64,000 bases of DNA from Pedobacter sp. PF22-3 (GTDB lineage: Bacteria; Bacteroidota; Bacteroidia; Sphingobacteriales; Sphingobacteriaceae). Below are positions 45,846 through 54,485 of the stretch, piece after piece. Location: contig NZ_JAPIVP010000001.1 in the NCBI RefSeq assembly GCF_026239555.1, positions 1 to 64,000 of the forward strand. The letters are read 5' to 3'. The notes under the pieces were generated by a model. It saw only the letters and a list, made by a program, of their open reading frames with translations, ran no database searches and was not told the DNA's origin. Numbering within the stretch: position 1 is the first letter of the stretch; the number at the start of each line of letters is the position of its first letter. Position numbers and translations under genes: made by a program.

Positions 45846-47810
45846 TTACATCCAGTTATATATTACGCTGCTGTTATGTGGTGCTTTTGTTGGAATAATT
45901 TTTGAAAGTACCCGCATGATGGTTGCAGTTGTAATAATGGATTTCTTGTCTTCGTAGTATGCTCCCGAAGGATTGTTCCAGGGCTCGTAACAAAAGTTAT
46001 CTGTTACACGCAGATTTGCAGAACCATGCCACTGTCCATTCTCTGCCTGCCAGTTGAGCAAGGTGCGAAGATGGGCGCCTATTTTTTCATCAGCATAACC
46101 TCTGATGCATTCAATGCCGATATAACAGGCAAGATCAAAAGCGTTGTCAATCTGAATAGAAGATACATCATATTCATAAGCATCCAGCGGCTCCTGCAGC
46201 CCCAAACGATCCAGTACTTCCAATGTAATGAATGTACTGTAATAGGGGTTTCGCCACCAGTACGAACGCCAAAAGCCGTTGTCCATCCGGTGGGTGTGTA
46301 AAGCTTTTTGAAACGGATCAAAAAATGTGGCCCTATCTTCAGTCGACATGCCGTGATAACCCCATGGAGTAACATCCCAATGACCTGTGGCCCATGCATC
46401 AGGTTCGGTATAGGTAGCAATACAATCATCTTCTCGCCAGTGTTCCTGAAAAAATAAACGATCAGTAGCTTCAACAGGAAGGCCAAGTTCATCAAACAAT
46501 GCAACGGCCATCGCAGTTGAGTCCGCATCAGGCCCTGTCATGGCATTAAATCCCCATCCAGAATTGTAGCTCCTTTGATCTGAAAGCCAATAGGCGGCTT
46601 TTGTTGCAGCATCAGTAGCGCTATTGTTGCCACTTTTTTTACCATACTGTGCCAGCGCATGTGCGGCGTATGCCGTAACCCATTGGTCTGAAGTCCCTAC
46701 CGGCAGGTGATAATCATCCCAGCTGCCATTTTCGTTCTGTATGGATATCAGGTACCGCATCGAATCTTTGAGCGCTCCCCATATTTCGTCTGATTCCGGC
46801 ATGCCATTTTGTACATCATGCTTGATGTATAAGTTTAATCTTGGTTTCTGATCAAAAGTAAGTCCAAACCCAATGAAGGCTATTTGGTATTCCTGACTGT
46901 CCAGCATGATGCTGGTATCAACAGGTGTAATCGAGAAGTGTGCTGTTAATTTGTTAATGATTGATGACCATTCTTCAGGTTTGTATTTGAGGCAATGGCC
47001 GCACAAGTCGGCTTTTACATCAGCATGCGCACCAGTTTGAAGATTAAAGCCCACACTCATCACCAACCCATTCAAATCTGTTTTATATTTTTCTGTTGCA
47101 ATGGCCAGGAAGTCTTTCATTTCTTGCGATGAAAACAGCTCGATGCCTAAATGCTGGAAGTCTGTAGTCTCGCGCATTCTGAAATAGATCTTAGCTCTTG
47201 AATTTTCAAGCGTGCTTCCCTCTAATCCCGCACTTGCAACAACACAATGTTTTTTTAATTTATTTATGATGGCCATCGCATCATTGGCAGAAGGCAGAAT
47301 TTCTTTGAGCCAGGTGGTTACCGTATTCCATCCCTTTTCCTGGCTGAGAGGTGCCATTTCCAGGTAAAAAGCAATTCCAGGCTGTTGCGGACTTGTGCCA
47401 ATCCATGCAAATCCTTGTTTGTAAATGTTACGGTCATCTTTGCTTTTTGGCAGTAACATTTCAATTGTTTTTTCAGCAATCTCTTTTAAATCACTGCTTC
47501 CACTGCTATCAATAGCTTGCAGAAGTGTTTTGATAGATGAATGATACCGCGATTCGATGGTTGTGTGAAAGGAACCCGGGTCAACGATAATCCTGAGTGA
47601 TGTACCCTTGCCAGAAGTTGTAATGCAAAGTTGCAATGGTGAACCATCATTGTTCAGGCATGAAGCACCAATAATAAAATCTTCCGAGCCAAAATCAGAA
47701 TCAAGAAGCTGGTAACAGCTATCTGTTAAAGAGTTAGCCGTAGGTTGGATGCGCTCAGCAAGCGAAATAAGCCGTTGAACTTTTTGGCCGAGGCGTACAC
47801 TACGAATCAT
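45846..47810 (-). CDS. Two-part protein: unknown N-half plus class-II terpene-cyclase-like barrel
   Basis: 654 residues. The C-terminal half (about 365-640) is an (alpha/alpha)6 barrel of squalene/prenyltransferase type with QW-like repeats: QNENGSWDDYHLPVG, SYNSGWGFNAMTGPDADSTA, MDNGFWRSYWW, WQAENGQWHGS. The acid motif reads D428-A-D-S-T-A, against DxDDTA in class-II cyclases. The N-terminal half shows repeated strand motifs ending in K-x-Y (SRAKIYFRMRE, KPRLNLYIKHD), which recall ABBA aromatic prenyltransferases. That resemblance is weak and by eye only. No signal or membrane helix. It is the second gene of the operon. A modified cyclase or prenyl-handling enzyme is the best guess. Confidence 0.6.
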   Translation of the reverse strand: MIRSVRLGQKVQRLISLAERIQPTANSLTDSCYQLLDSDFGSEDFIIGASCLNNDGSPLQLCITTSGKGTSLRIIVDPGSFHTTIESRYHSSIKTLLQAIDSSGSSDLKEIAEKTIEMLLPKSKDDRNIYKQGFAWIGTSPQQPGIAFYLEMAPLSQEKGWNTVTTWLKEILPSANDAMAIINKLKKHCVVASAGLEGSTLENSRAKIYFRMRETTDFQHLGIELFSSQEMKDFLAIATEKYKTDLNGLVMSVGFNLQTGAHADVKADLCGHCLKYKPEEWSSIINKLTAHFSITPVDTSIMLDSQEYQIAFIGFGLTFDQKPRLNLYIKHDVQNGMPESDEIWGALKDSMRYLISIQNENGSWDDYHLPVGTSDQWVTAYAAHALAQYGKKSGNNSATDAATKAAYWLSDQRSYNSGWGFNAMTGPDADSTAMAVALFDELGLPVEATDRLFFQEHWREDDCIATYTEPDAWATGHWDVTPWGYHGMSTEDRATFFDPFQKALHTHRMDNGFWRSYWWRNPYYSTFITLEVLDRLGLQEPLDAYEYDVSSIQIDNAFDLACYIGIECIRGYADEKIGAHLRTLLNWQAENGQWHGSANLRVTDNFCYEPWNNPSGAYYEDKKSIITTATIMRVLSKIIPTKAPHNSSVIYNWM

Positions 47811-47866
47811 ATAATTTTTTAAAATTGAGAGGACAGGATAAATTAGATTTTGATTTAGGAGCTTAT

Positions 47867-47906
47867 AAACCCCACGGTCGATTTGAACATCAGCCGCGGG
47901 GTTTAA
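47867..47906 (-). terminator. Intra-operon hairpin after the glycine-rich gene
   Basis: AAACCCC-CGG and CCG-GGGGTTT form a stem with a 17-base loop in the 147-base gap before the terpene-cyclase-like gene. On the minus strand only a weak T stretch follows, so it is probably an attenuator that makes the glycine-rich gene more expressed than the genes behind it. Confidence 0.5.
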
Positions 47907-47957
47907 ATAGTTTAAATTGTGATTGCAAACAAAGAATGTTACAAACGTAATTATGAA

Positions 47958-48839
47958 TTAACTACCTGGTTGAATATTAATCTGTGGAGCCTGCCCCGTG
48001 TTGCTGCCTCTAGAACCAGATGTGCCATTTGAACCAGTATTTCCCGGCGTTCCGTTTGCACCGCCTGATGAGCCGCCAGTACCGGCTGTGCCGCCTGTGC
48101 CGCCAATACCGCTGTTGCCTCCATTACCAGGAAGACCAGCTACAGGATGGCCAATAAGCTGAGAGCCAGCATCCAGACTTCCGTAAGTGATATTGATCAC
48201 ATTACCATTGCCGCCATTGCCACCATTAGCGCCGTTACCTCCGGCTCCGCCATTACCGCCGTTACCGCCGCTATAACCTCCACGCGAATAAGCGCCTGAA
48301 CTATCGCCGTTACCACCATTGCCACCGTTACCACCGCTTCCGCCGTTACCTCCGGCTCCGCCATCGCCACCATTTCCACCTCCACCTACAACAGAGAAAG
48401 TACCGGTAACTTTACCAATGTACATGGTAGTAGCAGGAGAATCACCGCCGTCGCCGCCATTACCGGCATTACCACCATTACCACCAGTGGCACCGCTGGT
48501 ACCGTTGGAACCGTCGTTACATCCGGAAGCCCAGTTGCAACTTGCATTCTGACCAGGAACGCCGTTCTGGCCGTTTCCACCTGCTGAGGCATTTGTGCCT
48601 GCTGCACCTGGGGCACCAAGAATGTTGATATCTCCGGTAGCTTGCTGCGCCATTAATGCTTTTGCATTGTTGGGTGTTGATTTGATTAGGGCAGCAATGG
48701 AAATTTTGCCGGTTGTCTGGACAAAAATTTGTCCACCGGGTAAAACGGTTACTGTTCCGAACTGATTGTTAGTGTCCGTAATGTAAAGCGGACTCGACGG
48801 ACTTACTGTCACGTCTACTGCTGTCGATGAGGTTGACAT
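47958..48839 (-). CDS. Glycine/asparagine-rich repeat protein (PGRS-like)
   Basis: 293 residues, no signal peptide. Residues 1-75 form a normal beta-type domain (LYITDTNNQFGTVTVLPGGQ, GKISIAALIKS). From about 76 it is repeats of GGNGGNGG and GGAGGNG type, broken by a beta-like block TTMYIGKVTGTFSVVGGG and a late NVINITYGSLDAGSQLIGHP block. Two Cys occur close together (ASCNWASGCNDG). Composition resembles mycobacterial PE-PGRS or polyglycine-II helical bundles. It is the first and probably most expressed gene of the operon. It could be a structural protein or the substrate of the oxygenases; neither is shown. Confidence 0.7.
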   Translation of the reverse strand: MSTSSTAVDVTVSPSSPLYITDTNNQFGTVTVLPGGQIFVQTTGKISIAALIKSTPNNAKALMAQQATGDINILGAPGAAGTNASAGGNGQNGVPGQNASCNWASGCNDGSNGTSGATGGNGGNAGNGGDGGDSPATTMYIGKVTGTFSVVGGGGNGGDGGAGGNGGSGGNGGNGGNGDSSGAYSRGGYSGGNGGNGGAGGNGANGGNGGNGNVINITYGSLDAGSQLIGHPVAGLPGNGGNSGIGGTGGTAGTGGSSGGANGTPGNTGSNGTSGSRGSNTGQAPQINIQPGS

Positions 48840-49668
48840 AGAATTGTTTTTTAGATGGTTAAAAATTTAGTGATTAATATATAAATGGATTGTATTATTA
48901 AAACACATATTATGAATAAAAATAATACATACATATTTAATATCCAAATAATTAAATTATCTATAAGCTGAATACGAAGCTTTTAATGATAATCAATAAA
49001 AAAAAGCTTATTAAAAAAATCATCATTATGCCTATGCAAAATAAACTCAGTTCTTTTTACTTGAAAAAATATTGAGTCAGTAGATTAATTCTATTGCCAC
49101 CGTAAATAGTTTCACAAAGAAAAAAAAACTAAACAACTGAAATTACAATACTAAAAACTTTATATAAAATATAATAAAAAAATGATTATCAATTATTTAT
49201 AAAAAAAATAAGAATATTAAATCAAATTATTCCATGCTAAAATCAAAGCATTCATATCATATTTAATCGGAATAAATTTCTTGAGTAATGACTAATTAAA
49301 TTATTTCAAACTGATGGTTTTAGTACATTGTAATTAATTCTTCAAAGAAGAAATTAAACATAAAAAAATATAAATGAAATTAAAGTAATACATTTATAAG
49401 ATTATTAAAATTACATTTATGTATTATTATAACAAAAAATGAGTAATTTTAATATTATAAATAAAGACATACAAAATGTGATGTATTTTTATGTGATTAA
49501 ATGTAATTTTCTCACAAACCACAAAAGTATAATCAATACCAATCCAGGGATTCATATACTTACTGATCTTTTTTTTTGTAAATCCCTAGTACAAAAATAG
49601 AACCATTCGAAACGTGATTTGGCGTGACTAATGAAAATTAATTCTAGGATGGAATAGCCCAATACTCG
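48840..49668. other. AT-rich gene-free stretch upstream of the RHS operon
   Basis: About 830 bases, strongly AT-rich, with no frame that looks coding. It must contain the promoter of the minus-strand operon, but no clear TAnnTTTG element is visible close to the first gene. Its length and base composition are unlike the rest of the window. Confidence 0.5.
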
Positions 49669-49830
49669 TTAAAGTTCGAAATCGTAATCATACCGCCCAT
49701 ATTTGATCCTTCCCTGTAAATTCATCTTATAGGATATCTTGTGAAAACTTAAGATCTGGGCAATTTGGAGTTTTTCCAGCGGAATGTTCTCCTCAATATT
49801 ATTGACTAAACTTACCAATGGATGCATAGG
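49669..49830 (-). pseudogene. AraC-family regulator N-terminal relic
   Basis: Minus strand: PMHPLVSLVNNIEENIPLE, LQIAQILSFHKISYKMN, GRIKYGRYDYDFEL and a stop. This parallels the N-terminus of the AraC regulator at 30849-31763 (KHPLISVINFEDM ... KYRYGQQDYDFDEG). Only some 54 codons remain and the DNA-binding part is gone. It suggests that a regulator once stood beside this operon or came in with it. Confidence 0.5.
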
Positions 49831-50005
49831 AATGTTAGCAGATCAGGAAAGGGCATGGCAAGTTTTCAAGTGTAAATACGACTTGCCTCGATTCGATATC
49901 TACAATTAATTAGAAGAAAAAGTTTAAAGAAATCTTTTCCTAAAAAAACCCTGAAAGATGCAGCCCTGCTAATCTCTTTTTGGATGCCGAATAACATACC
50001 AGATT

Positions 50006-51109
50006 TTATTTTATCATGGATTTCGTTTTTTTTAATGCTGAACCAATTACTTGATGCATATCATAATATCTATATTCTGCTAGTCTTCCTCCAAAAACAA
50101 CATTATTCTCTTGATTAACCAACTCCATATACTTTTTTAATTTTCGATTATTCTTTTCATCATTTATAGGATAGTAGGCCTCTTTACCTGGCGTCCACTC
50201 TTCAGGATATTCCTTTGTAATTATTGTTGTTGGTTGAACTCCAAACTCAAAATGTTTATGTTCAACGATGCGAGTATGGGGAATTTCAACTTCTGTAGAA
50301 TTAATTACGGCTACTCCCTGATAATTGGGTATATCTAGTACTTTGTGATCAAATCTCAAACTTCTATATTCCAAATAACCGTACTGATAGTTGTAAAACT
50401 CATCAAGTTTCCCAGTATAGATTATACAATCTGCTTGCTTAGATAACTCTTCACGAGAATTAAAAAAATCAACATTAGTCTTGACTTCTATGTTTTTCAA
50501 GAGCCCATCAATCAAATTATTATATCCACCAATGGGTATACCTTGATATTTATCATTGAAGTAGTTATTATCAAAGGCAAACCGTACGGGTAGTCGTTTT
50601 ATAATAAATTGTGGTAATTCAGTAGCCTTACGACCCCATTGTTTTTCAGTATAGCCCTTTATAAGTGTTTTGTAGATATCTATACCCACCATACTTATTG
50701 CCTGTTCCTCCAGGTTTTTAGGATGAATGATTCCGGATTTCTTAACTTGATCCCTAATTTTCTCGTTCGCTTCCGATGGCGTTTTCACCCCCCACAACTG
50801 ATAAAAAGTATTCATATTGAAAGGTAGATTATATAGATGGCCTTTATAATCCGCAAGTGGTGAGTACCTAAAATTATTGAATTCTACAAAAGAGTTTACA
50901 TAATCCCATATTGACTTATCATTTGTATGAAAAATATGGGGACCATATGAATGTACATTTATTCCTTCTATTTTATCACAATATACATTTCCACCAGTAT
51001 TATTTCTCTTATCAATAACTAGGCACCTCTTGTCAGCATCGGTCATTTCCCTGGCAAATACTGCACCATACAAACCTGCTCCTACAATTAGGAAATCATA
51101 TTGCTTCAT
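50006..51109 (-). CDS. glf: UDP-galactopyranose mutase
   Basis: 367 residues. FAD motif VGAGLYGAVFAREM at residues 8-21, DKRNNTGGNVYCD, SYGPHIFHTND with the active-site His, KGYTEKQWGRKATELP, RLPVRFAFDNNYFNDKYQGIPIGGY (substrate Arg and Tyr), and C-terminal FGGRLAEYRYYDMHQVIGSA. It interconverts UDP-galactopyranose and UDP-galactofuranose for surface glycans. It stands alone without other polysaccharide genes. 51110-51479 downstream of its start holds no identifiable feature. Confidence 0.95.
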   Translation of the reverse strand: MKQYDFLIVGAGLYGAVFAREMTDADKRCLVIDKRNNTGGNVYCDKIEGINVHSYGPHIFHTNDKSIWDYVNSFVEFNNFRYSPLADYKGHLYNLPFNMNTFYQLWGVKTPSEANEKIRDQVKKSGIIHPKNLEEQAISMVGIDIYKTLIKGYTEKQWGRKATELPQFIIKRLPVRFAFDNNYFNDKYQGIPIGGYNNLIDGLLKNIEVKTNVDFFNSREELSKQADCIIYTGKLDEFYNYQYGYLEYRSLRFDHKVLDIPNYQGVAVINSTEVEIPHTRIVEHKHFEFGVQPTTIITKEYPEEWTPGKEAYYPINDEKNNRKLKKYMELVNQENNVVFGGRLAEYRYYDMHQVIGSALKKTKSMIK

Positions 51110-51479
51110 AGTAAAATAATTTATAGATACGTTTGTTTCAAGTGGAATAAATTTCCGTACTCAAATCATATTTTAAATATTCATGGGATCATGAAATGAT
51201 CTTAAAGGTCTTGAAGATTTCGAGAATTTATTTTTCTCGTAAACTCGCCGATATTTTTATTAATAACTTAGATGCAAGTCGTGGCCGGAAGAGAATGAAT
51301 TTGAGCATATTTTAAGATTAGCGTTTTATTAATAAATTAACTGTTTATCTAATAAAATTACAATAGTTTAATAAATTTTATTTTTAAAATATTTTTAAAG
51401 AATTTGCTGATTGGTTAAGGACGGGATATAGGCTTACTGAAAAATAAGAATCACAAAAAAAGAAAAGCAAACATTTTTC

Positions 51480-51752
51480 TTAATGGTGCCATATCGCTGG
51501 CAACTTTTCATCCAGCATTTTTGCATAGAGTCGGGTGGTGCAGATATTGGTATGCCCATCATTTCAGGTACGCTTTCGATAGATACGCCGTTCAACAGGG
51601 TGACTGTGGTCGCAAAGGTATGGCGGGCGATGTGTGAGGTGAGTTTCTTTTCAATTCCGCACAGGTCGGCAATTTCCTTCAGGTATTCGTTCATCTTTGG
51701 GTTGCTGGGAACCTGAAGAAGCAAGCCTTTATTGAGGCAAACTTTGTTGGTG
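51480..51752 (-). pseudogene. Tyrosine recombinase (integrase) C-terminal relic
   Basis: Minus strand: SNPKMNEYLKEIADLCGIEK, HIARHTFATTVTLLNGVSIE (catalytic R-H region) and VPEMMG. A one-base shift leads into HTNICTTRLYAKMLDEKLPA (catalytic Tyr) and a stop at 51480. The N-terminal domains are missing. It is a Bacteroidota phage/ICE-type integrase fragment, about 200 bases from a tRNA-Lys gene, the usual insertion site of such elements. It shows that a mobile element was once integrated here. Confidence 0.75.
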
Positions 51753-51891
51753 GACTATCTATCAACAATCTTGACAGCTGTTGACAGTAGTGGAACCGAT
51801 GACCTTTTTTTGGTTAACCGTTTTGCCTTACTCACCGAATCACTCACTAATTTTTGTGAATTCATGTGATTTTTGGCAATTCCGTAAAAGC

Positions 51892-51925
51892 AAAAACCCT
51901 GCTAATCGTGCGATTGCAGGGTTTT
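51892..51925 (-). terminator. Terminator of tRNA-Lys copy 2
   Basis: On the minus strand AAACCCTGC pairs with GCAGGGTTT over a 13-base loop, followed by TTTTTGC. It lies 24 bases beyond the tRNA 3' end. Confidence 0.7.
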
Positions 51926-51948
51926 ATACATTTTGATAGTCTTTGGTG

Positions 51949-52021
51949 TGATCCCGCTGGGATTCGAACCCAGGACCACTACATTAAAAGTGTAATGCTC
52001 TACCAGCTGAGCTACGGAATC
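51949..52021 (-). tRNA. tRNA-Lys (anticodon UUU), copy 2
   Basis: Identical over all 73 bases to the gene at 17966-18038, with different flanks apart from the promoter. Cloverleaf intact, CCA not encoded. The integrase relic lies downstream of its 3' end. Confidence 0.95.
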
Positions 52022-52059
52022 TACTTTATATAAACGTTAATCGTTTCCTTTAAAGTGGT

Positions 52060-52092
52060 GCAAATATAGGCGTATAGACTCTTTCATGCAAA
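52060..52092 (-). promoter_or_regulatory. Promoter of tRNA-Lys copy 2
   Basis: Minus strand TTTGC, 20 bases counted from the TTG, TATATTTGC, as for copy 1; a GGTGCAAATATAG block is shared by both copies. Confidence 0.7.
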
Positions 52093-52289
52093 TAATAAAT
52101 CGATAAATGCGGTAGTGTATTGATTTATAGGCAAATTAATTATTCGGCCTTTCTATTTTCGAATAGATTTGATAATTTTTCCTATGCTTAACTTAAATTC
52201 ATATCCCCAAAGTGAGAAAGGCCTAAGAGAAATGTTAAAATTTAAATTACAAAAGCGGTGATCCATATTTTATTAAAAATTATTGTTTA

Positions 52290-52302
52290 GTTTGGCCCAA
52301 AC
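52290..52302. promoter_or_regulatory. Palindrome upstream of the sugar transporter, candidate operator
   Basis: GTTTGG-C-CCAAAC is a perfect 6+1+6 palindrome, 22 bases before the transporter ATG. A further half-like CCGAACCAAAC follows. It could be the site of a sugar-responsive repressor; none is encoded next to it. Confidence 0.35.
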
Positions 52303-52324
52303 AAATTAAACCGAACCAAACTTT

Positions 52325-53611
52325 ATGCTACAAACAACAAAACCAGTCCCAACACAGGGGCCAAAACCGCTTATTATTATCTGTGCCTTATTCTTTATTT
52401 TTGGCTTTGTTACCTGGGCAAACGGAACCCTGATTCCATTCTTTAAATTATCTTTTGGCTTATCAAATTTACAGGCATTCTTTGTAACCTTTGCTTCGTA
52501 TATGGCTTATTTCTTTTTAGCTTTACCATCATCGTGGATACTTAAGAAAGTGGGCTTTAAAAATGGGATTGTTTTAGGTTTGGTGATTTTGGGCCTTGGT
52601 TCGTTGATCTTTATTCCAGCAGCCCAAACCCGTACTTTTGGCCTTTTCTTAGCCGGTATATTTGTTCAAGGCGCGGCATTAGCTTTGTTACAAACGGCAT
52701 CAAATCCTTATTTAACCATTATAGGCCCCATAGAAAGCGCTGCCAAACGCATTAGTATTGCAGGCATCTGTAATAAATTTGCCGGTATGATTGTGCCATT
52801 GATTATGGGCAGTTTGTTTTTAAAAAATGCTTCTGAAGTAGAGAAAAAGATCAAAGCGGCTACGGGCGCAGTTCATGAGCAGCTGTTAAATGATGTATTA
52901 GGCCGTGTAAATATGCCGTACATCGTTTTAGCAGTCGTCTTCTGCCTTTTTGCCGTGCTAATTAAATTTACCGATTTGCCGGAGGTAGAAGTTGGAGAGG
53001 ATGTAATCGACGAAAGCAAAGGAGCAGTTTTAAGACACAAAAGCATTTTCCAGTTTCCACATTTGTTCTTAGGTGCGCTTTGTATTTTTGTATATGTAGG
53101 TGCTGAGGTTATGGCTGGCGACATTATTGGTATTTATGGAAGGGAGTTAGGTATTAACGCTGAAATTAGTGGGAAATTAACTTCTATTACGCTTTTTAGT
53201 ATGTTAATCGGTTATATTATTGGTATCGTAACGATTCCAAAATACATCTCTCAGCAAAAGGCTTTAAGAATCTGTGCCATTTTAGGTATCATATTTACCA
53301 TTTTATCTTTTGTAATTTCTAGCTGGTTTGCTGTAATTTTTGTGGCTTTGTTGGGTTTAGCCAATTCATTGATGTGGCCGGCAATTTTCCCGCTCGGTAT
53401 TAGTCACCTGGGTAAGTTTACTAAAATCGGTTCAGCCATTATGATTATGGGTATTGCAGGTGGGGCTTTAATGCCATTGTTATATGCTTTCTTGAATGAA
53501 AAATTACATGTTAACTTTCAATTGGCCTATCTTTTAACCGTATTGCCATGTTACTTATACATCCTATATTTCGCCATAAAAGGCCACAAGGCAGGGTTAA
53601 ATCTGAAATAA
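52325..53611 (+). CDS. fucP: FucP-type sugar/H+ symporter (MFS)
   Basis: 428 residues with about 12 membrane helices. The FucP family start is clear: IIICALFFIFGFVTWANGTL with the conserved Asn/Gly, LSFGLSNLQAFFVTFASYMA, then QGAALALLQTASNPYLTIIG, which is diagnostic for FucP/GluP transporters. It imports L-fucose or another monosaccharide by proton symport in the inner membrane. The fucose/rhamnose-type catabolic genes 27 kb away are likely partners. The exact sugar is unknown. Confidence 0.8.
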   Translation: MLQTTKPVPTQGPKPLIIICALFFIFGFVTWANGTLIPFFKLSFGLSNLQAFFVTFASYMAYFFLALPSSWILKKVGFKNGIVLGLVILGLGSLIFIPAAQTRTFGLFLAGIFVQGAALALLQTASNPYLTIIGPIESAAKRISIAGICNKFAGMIVPLIMGSLFLKNASEVEKKIKAATGAVHEQLLNDVLGRVNMPYIVLAVVFCLFAVLIKFTDLPEVEVGEDVIDESKGAVLRHKSIFQFPHLFLGALCIFVYVGAEVMAGDIIGIYGRELGINAEISGKLTSITLFSMLIGYIIGIVTIPKYISQQKALRICAILGIIFTILSFVISSWFAVIFVALLGLANSLMWPAIFPLGISHLGKFTKIGSAIMIMGIAGGALMPLLYAFLNEKLHVNFQLAYLLTVLPCYLYILYFAIKGHKAGLNLK

Positions 53612-53710
53612 CCAAAACCAAATAAATTAGATGATTAAGCCCGTTCTTTAATTAGATTGGGCTTTCTTTTGCGATTAATTTTCAGTTATTTTGGCGAAAT
53701 AATAAAACGA

Positions 53711-53758
53711 GATCTGAGTCTCAAATCTCATTTCTCAAATCATATCTCATATCTCAAG
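53711..53758. repeat. Short TCTCA-rich repeat in front of gmhB
   Basis: Degenerate tandem units of the type TCTCAAATCTCAT / TCTCATATCTCAAG fill the bases up to the start codon. No Shine-Dalgarno site is visible. Confidence 0.4.
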
Positions 53759-53759
53759 A

Positions 53760-54266
53760 ATGAACAAAGCTATTTTTCTCGACCGCGATGGTGTACTCAA
53801 CCACGAAATATACGATTATATCTGCCGCGTTGAAGATTTTAAAATCTTAGATTACCAAATCCCTGTACTAAAAAAACTGTTCGATGAGGGTTATTTGCTG
53901 ATTGTAATTACAAACCAGGGCGGTATTGCCTTAAAGCGTTACACCGAACAAGAACTGGCTATTATGCACCAGATGCTTCGCAATGCTTTTTTGGCTAAAG
54001 GCGCTGATATTGCAGGTTTTTATTATTGTCCGCATCACCCAACTGTTGGTGGGGAGTGTAAATGTAGAAAACCTGCTTCGGGAATGATTTTGGATGCAAT
54101 TGATATGTATGATATTGATCCGGCACAATCTGTTATGATCGGTGATAAACCAAGAGATGTAGAAGCCGCAAATGGGGCAGGAGTGAAGGGTATTCTGATT
54201 GAACCTGATGAGCAGATTAGTTATGAGAAAGTTAAAGAGGTTCTTAGTCGAGAGTCTTTAGTCTAA
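53760..54266 (+). CDS. gmhB: D-glycero-D-manno-heptose 1,7-bisphosphate 7-phosphatase
   Basis: 168 residues of the histidinol-phosphatase/GmhB HAD group. FLDRDGVLNHE holds nucleophile D8 and acid D10, VITNQGGIALKRYT is motif II, and YYCPHHPTVGGECKCRKP is the Cys/His zinc loop typical of GmhB. MIGDKPRDVEAANGAG is motif IV. It removes the 7-phosphate in ADP-heptose synthesis for lipopolysaccharide. It is a single gene. Confidence 0.85.
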   Translation: MNKAIFLDRDGVLNHEIYDYICRVEDFKILDYQIPVLKKLFDEGYLLIVITNQGGIALKRYTEQELAIMHQMLRNAFLAKGADIAGFYYCPHHPTVGGECKCRKPASGMILDAIDMYDIDPAQSVMIGDKPRDVEAANGAGVKGILIEPDEQISYEKVKEVLSRESLV

Positions 54267-54380
54267 AATTTCCGTGCAATCGCTTAAGACTTTAATTATC
54301 AGTCAGGCATCCAATTAGGGTATACATTATATCTTTATTGGTGCTTCACCTTAACGACCATTACAGATTTCAATAGATTT

Positions 54381-54485
54381 ATCGTCATTGCGAGGAGGAA
54401 CGACGAAGCAATCTTTCATGCTAGCAATTCTTCCTGTAAAGATTGCTTCGTCGGCTGAAAAAGCCTTCTCGCAATGACGATTTTT
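54381..54485 (-). repeat. Dispersed palindromic element, copy B
   Basis: The same roughly 105-base element as at 21264-21367, inverted: CGTCATTGCGAGGAGG ... AAGATTGCTTCGTCGGC ... CTTCTCGCAATGACG. Flanks are unrelated, so the element itself moved or was copied. Confidence 0.6.

Noticed and set aside
48319..48552. Plus-strand proline-rich frame opposite the glycine-rich gene
   Set aside because: It is the complement of GGN repeats; the glycine-rich frame has a proper start, operon position and flanking non-repeat domains.
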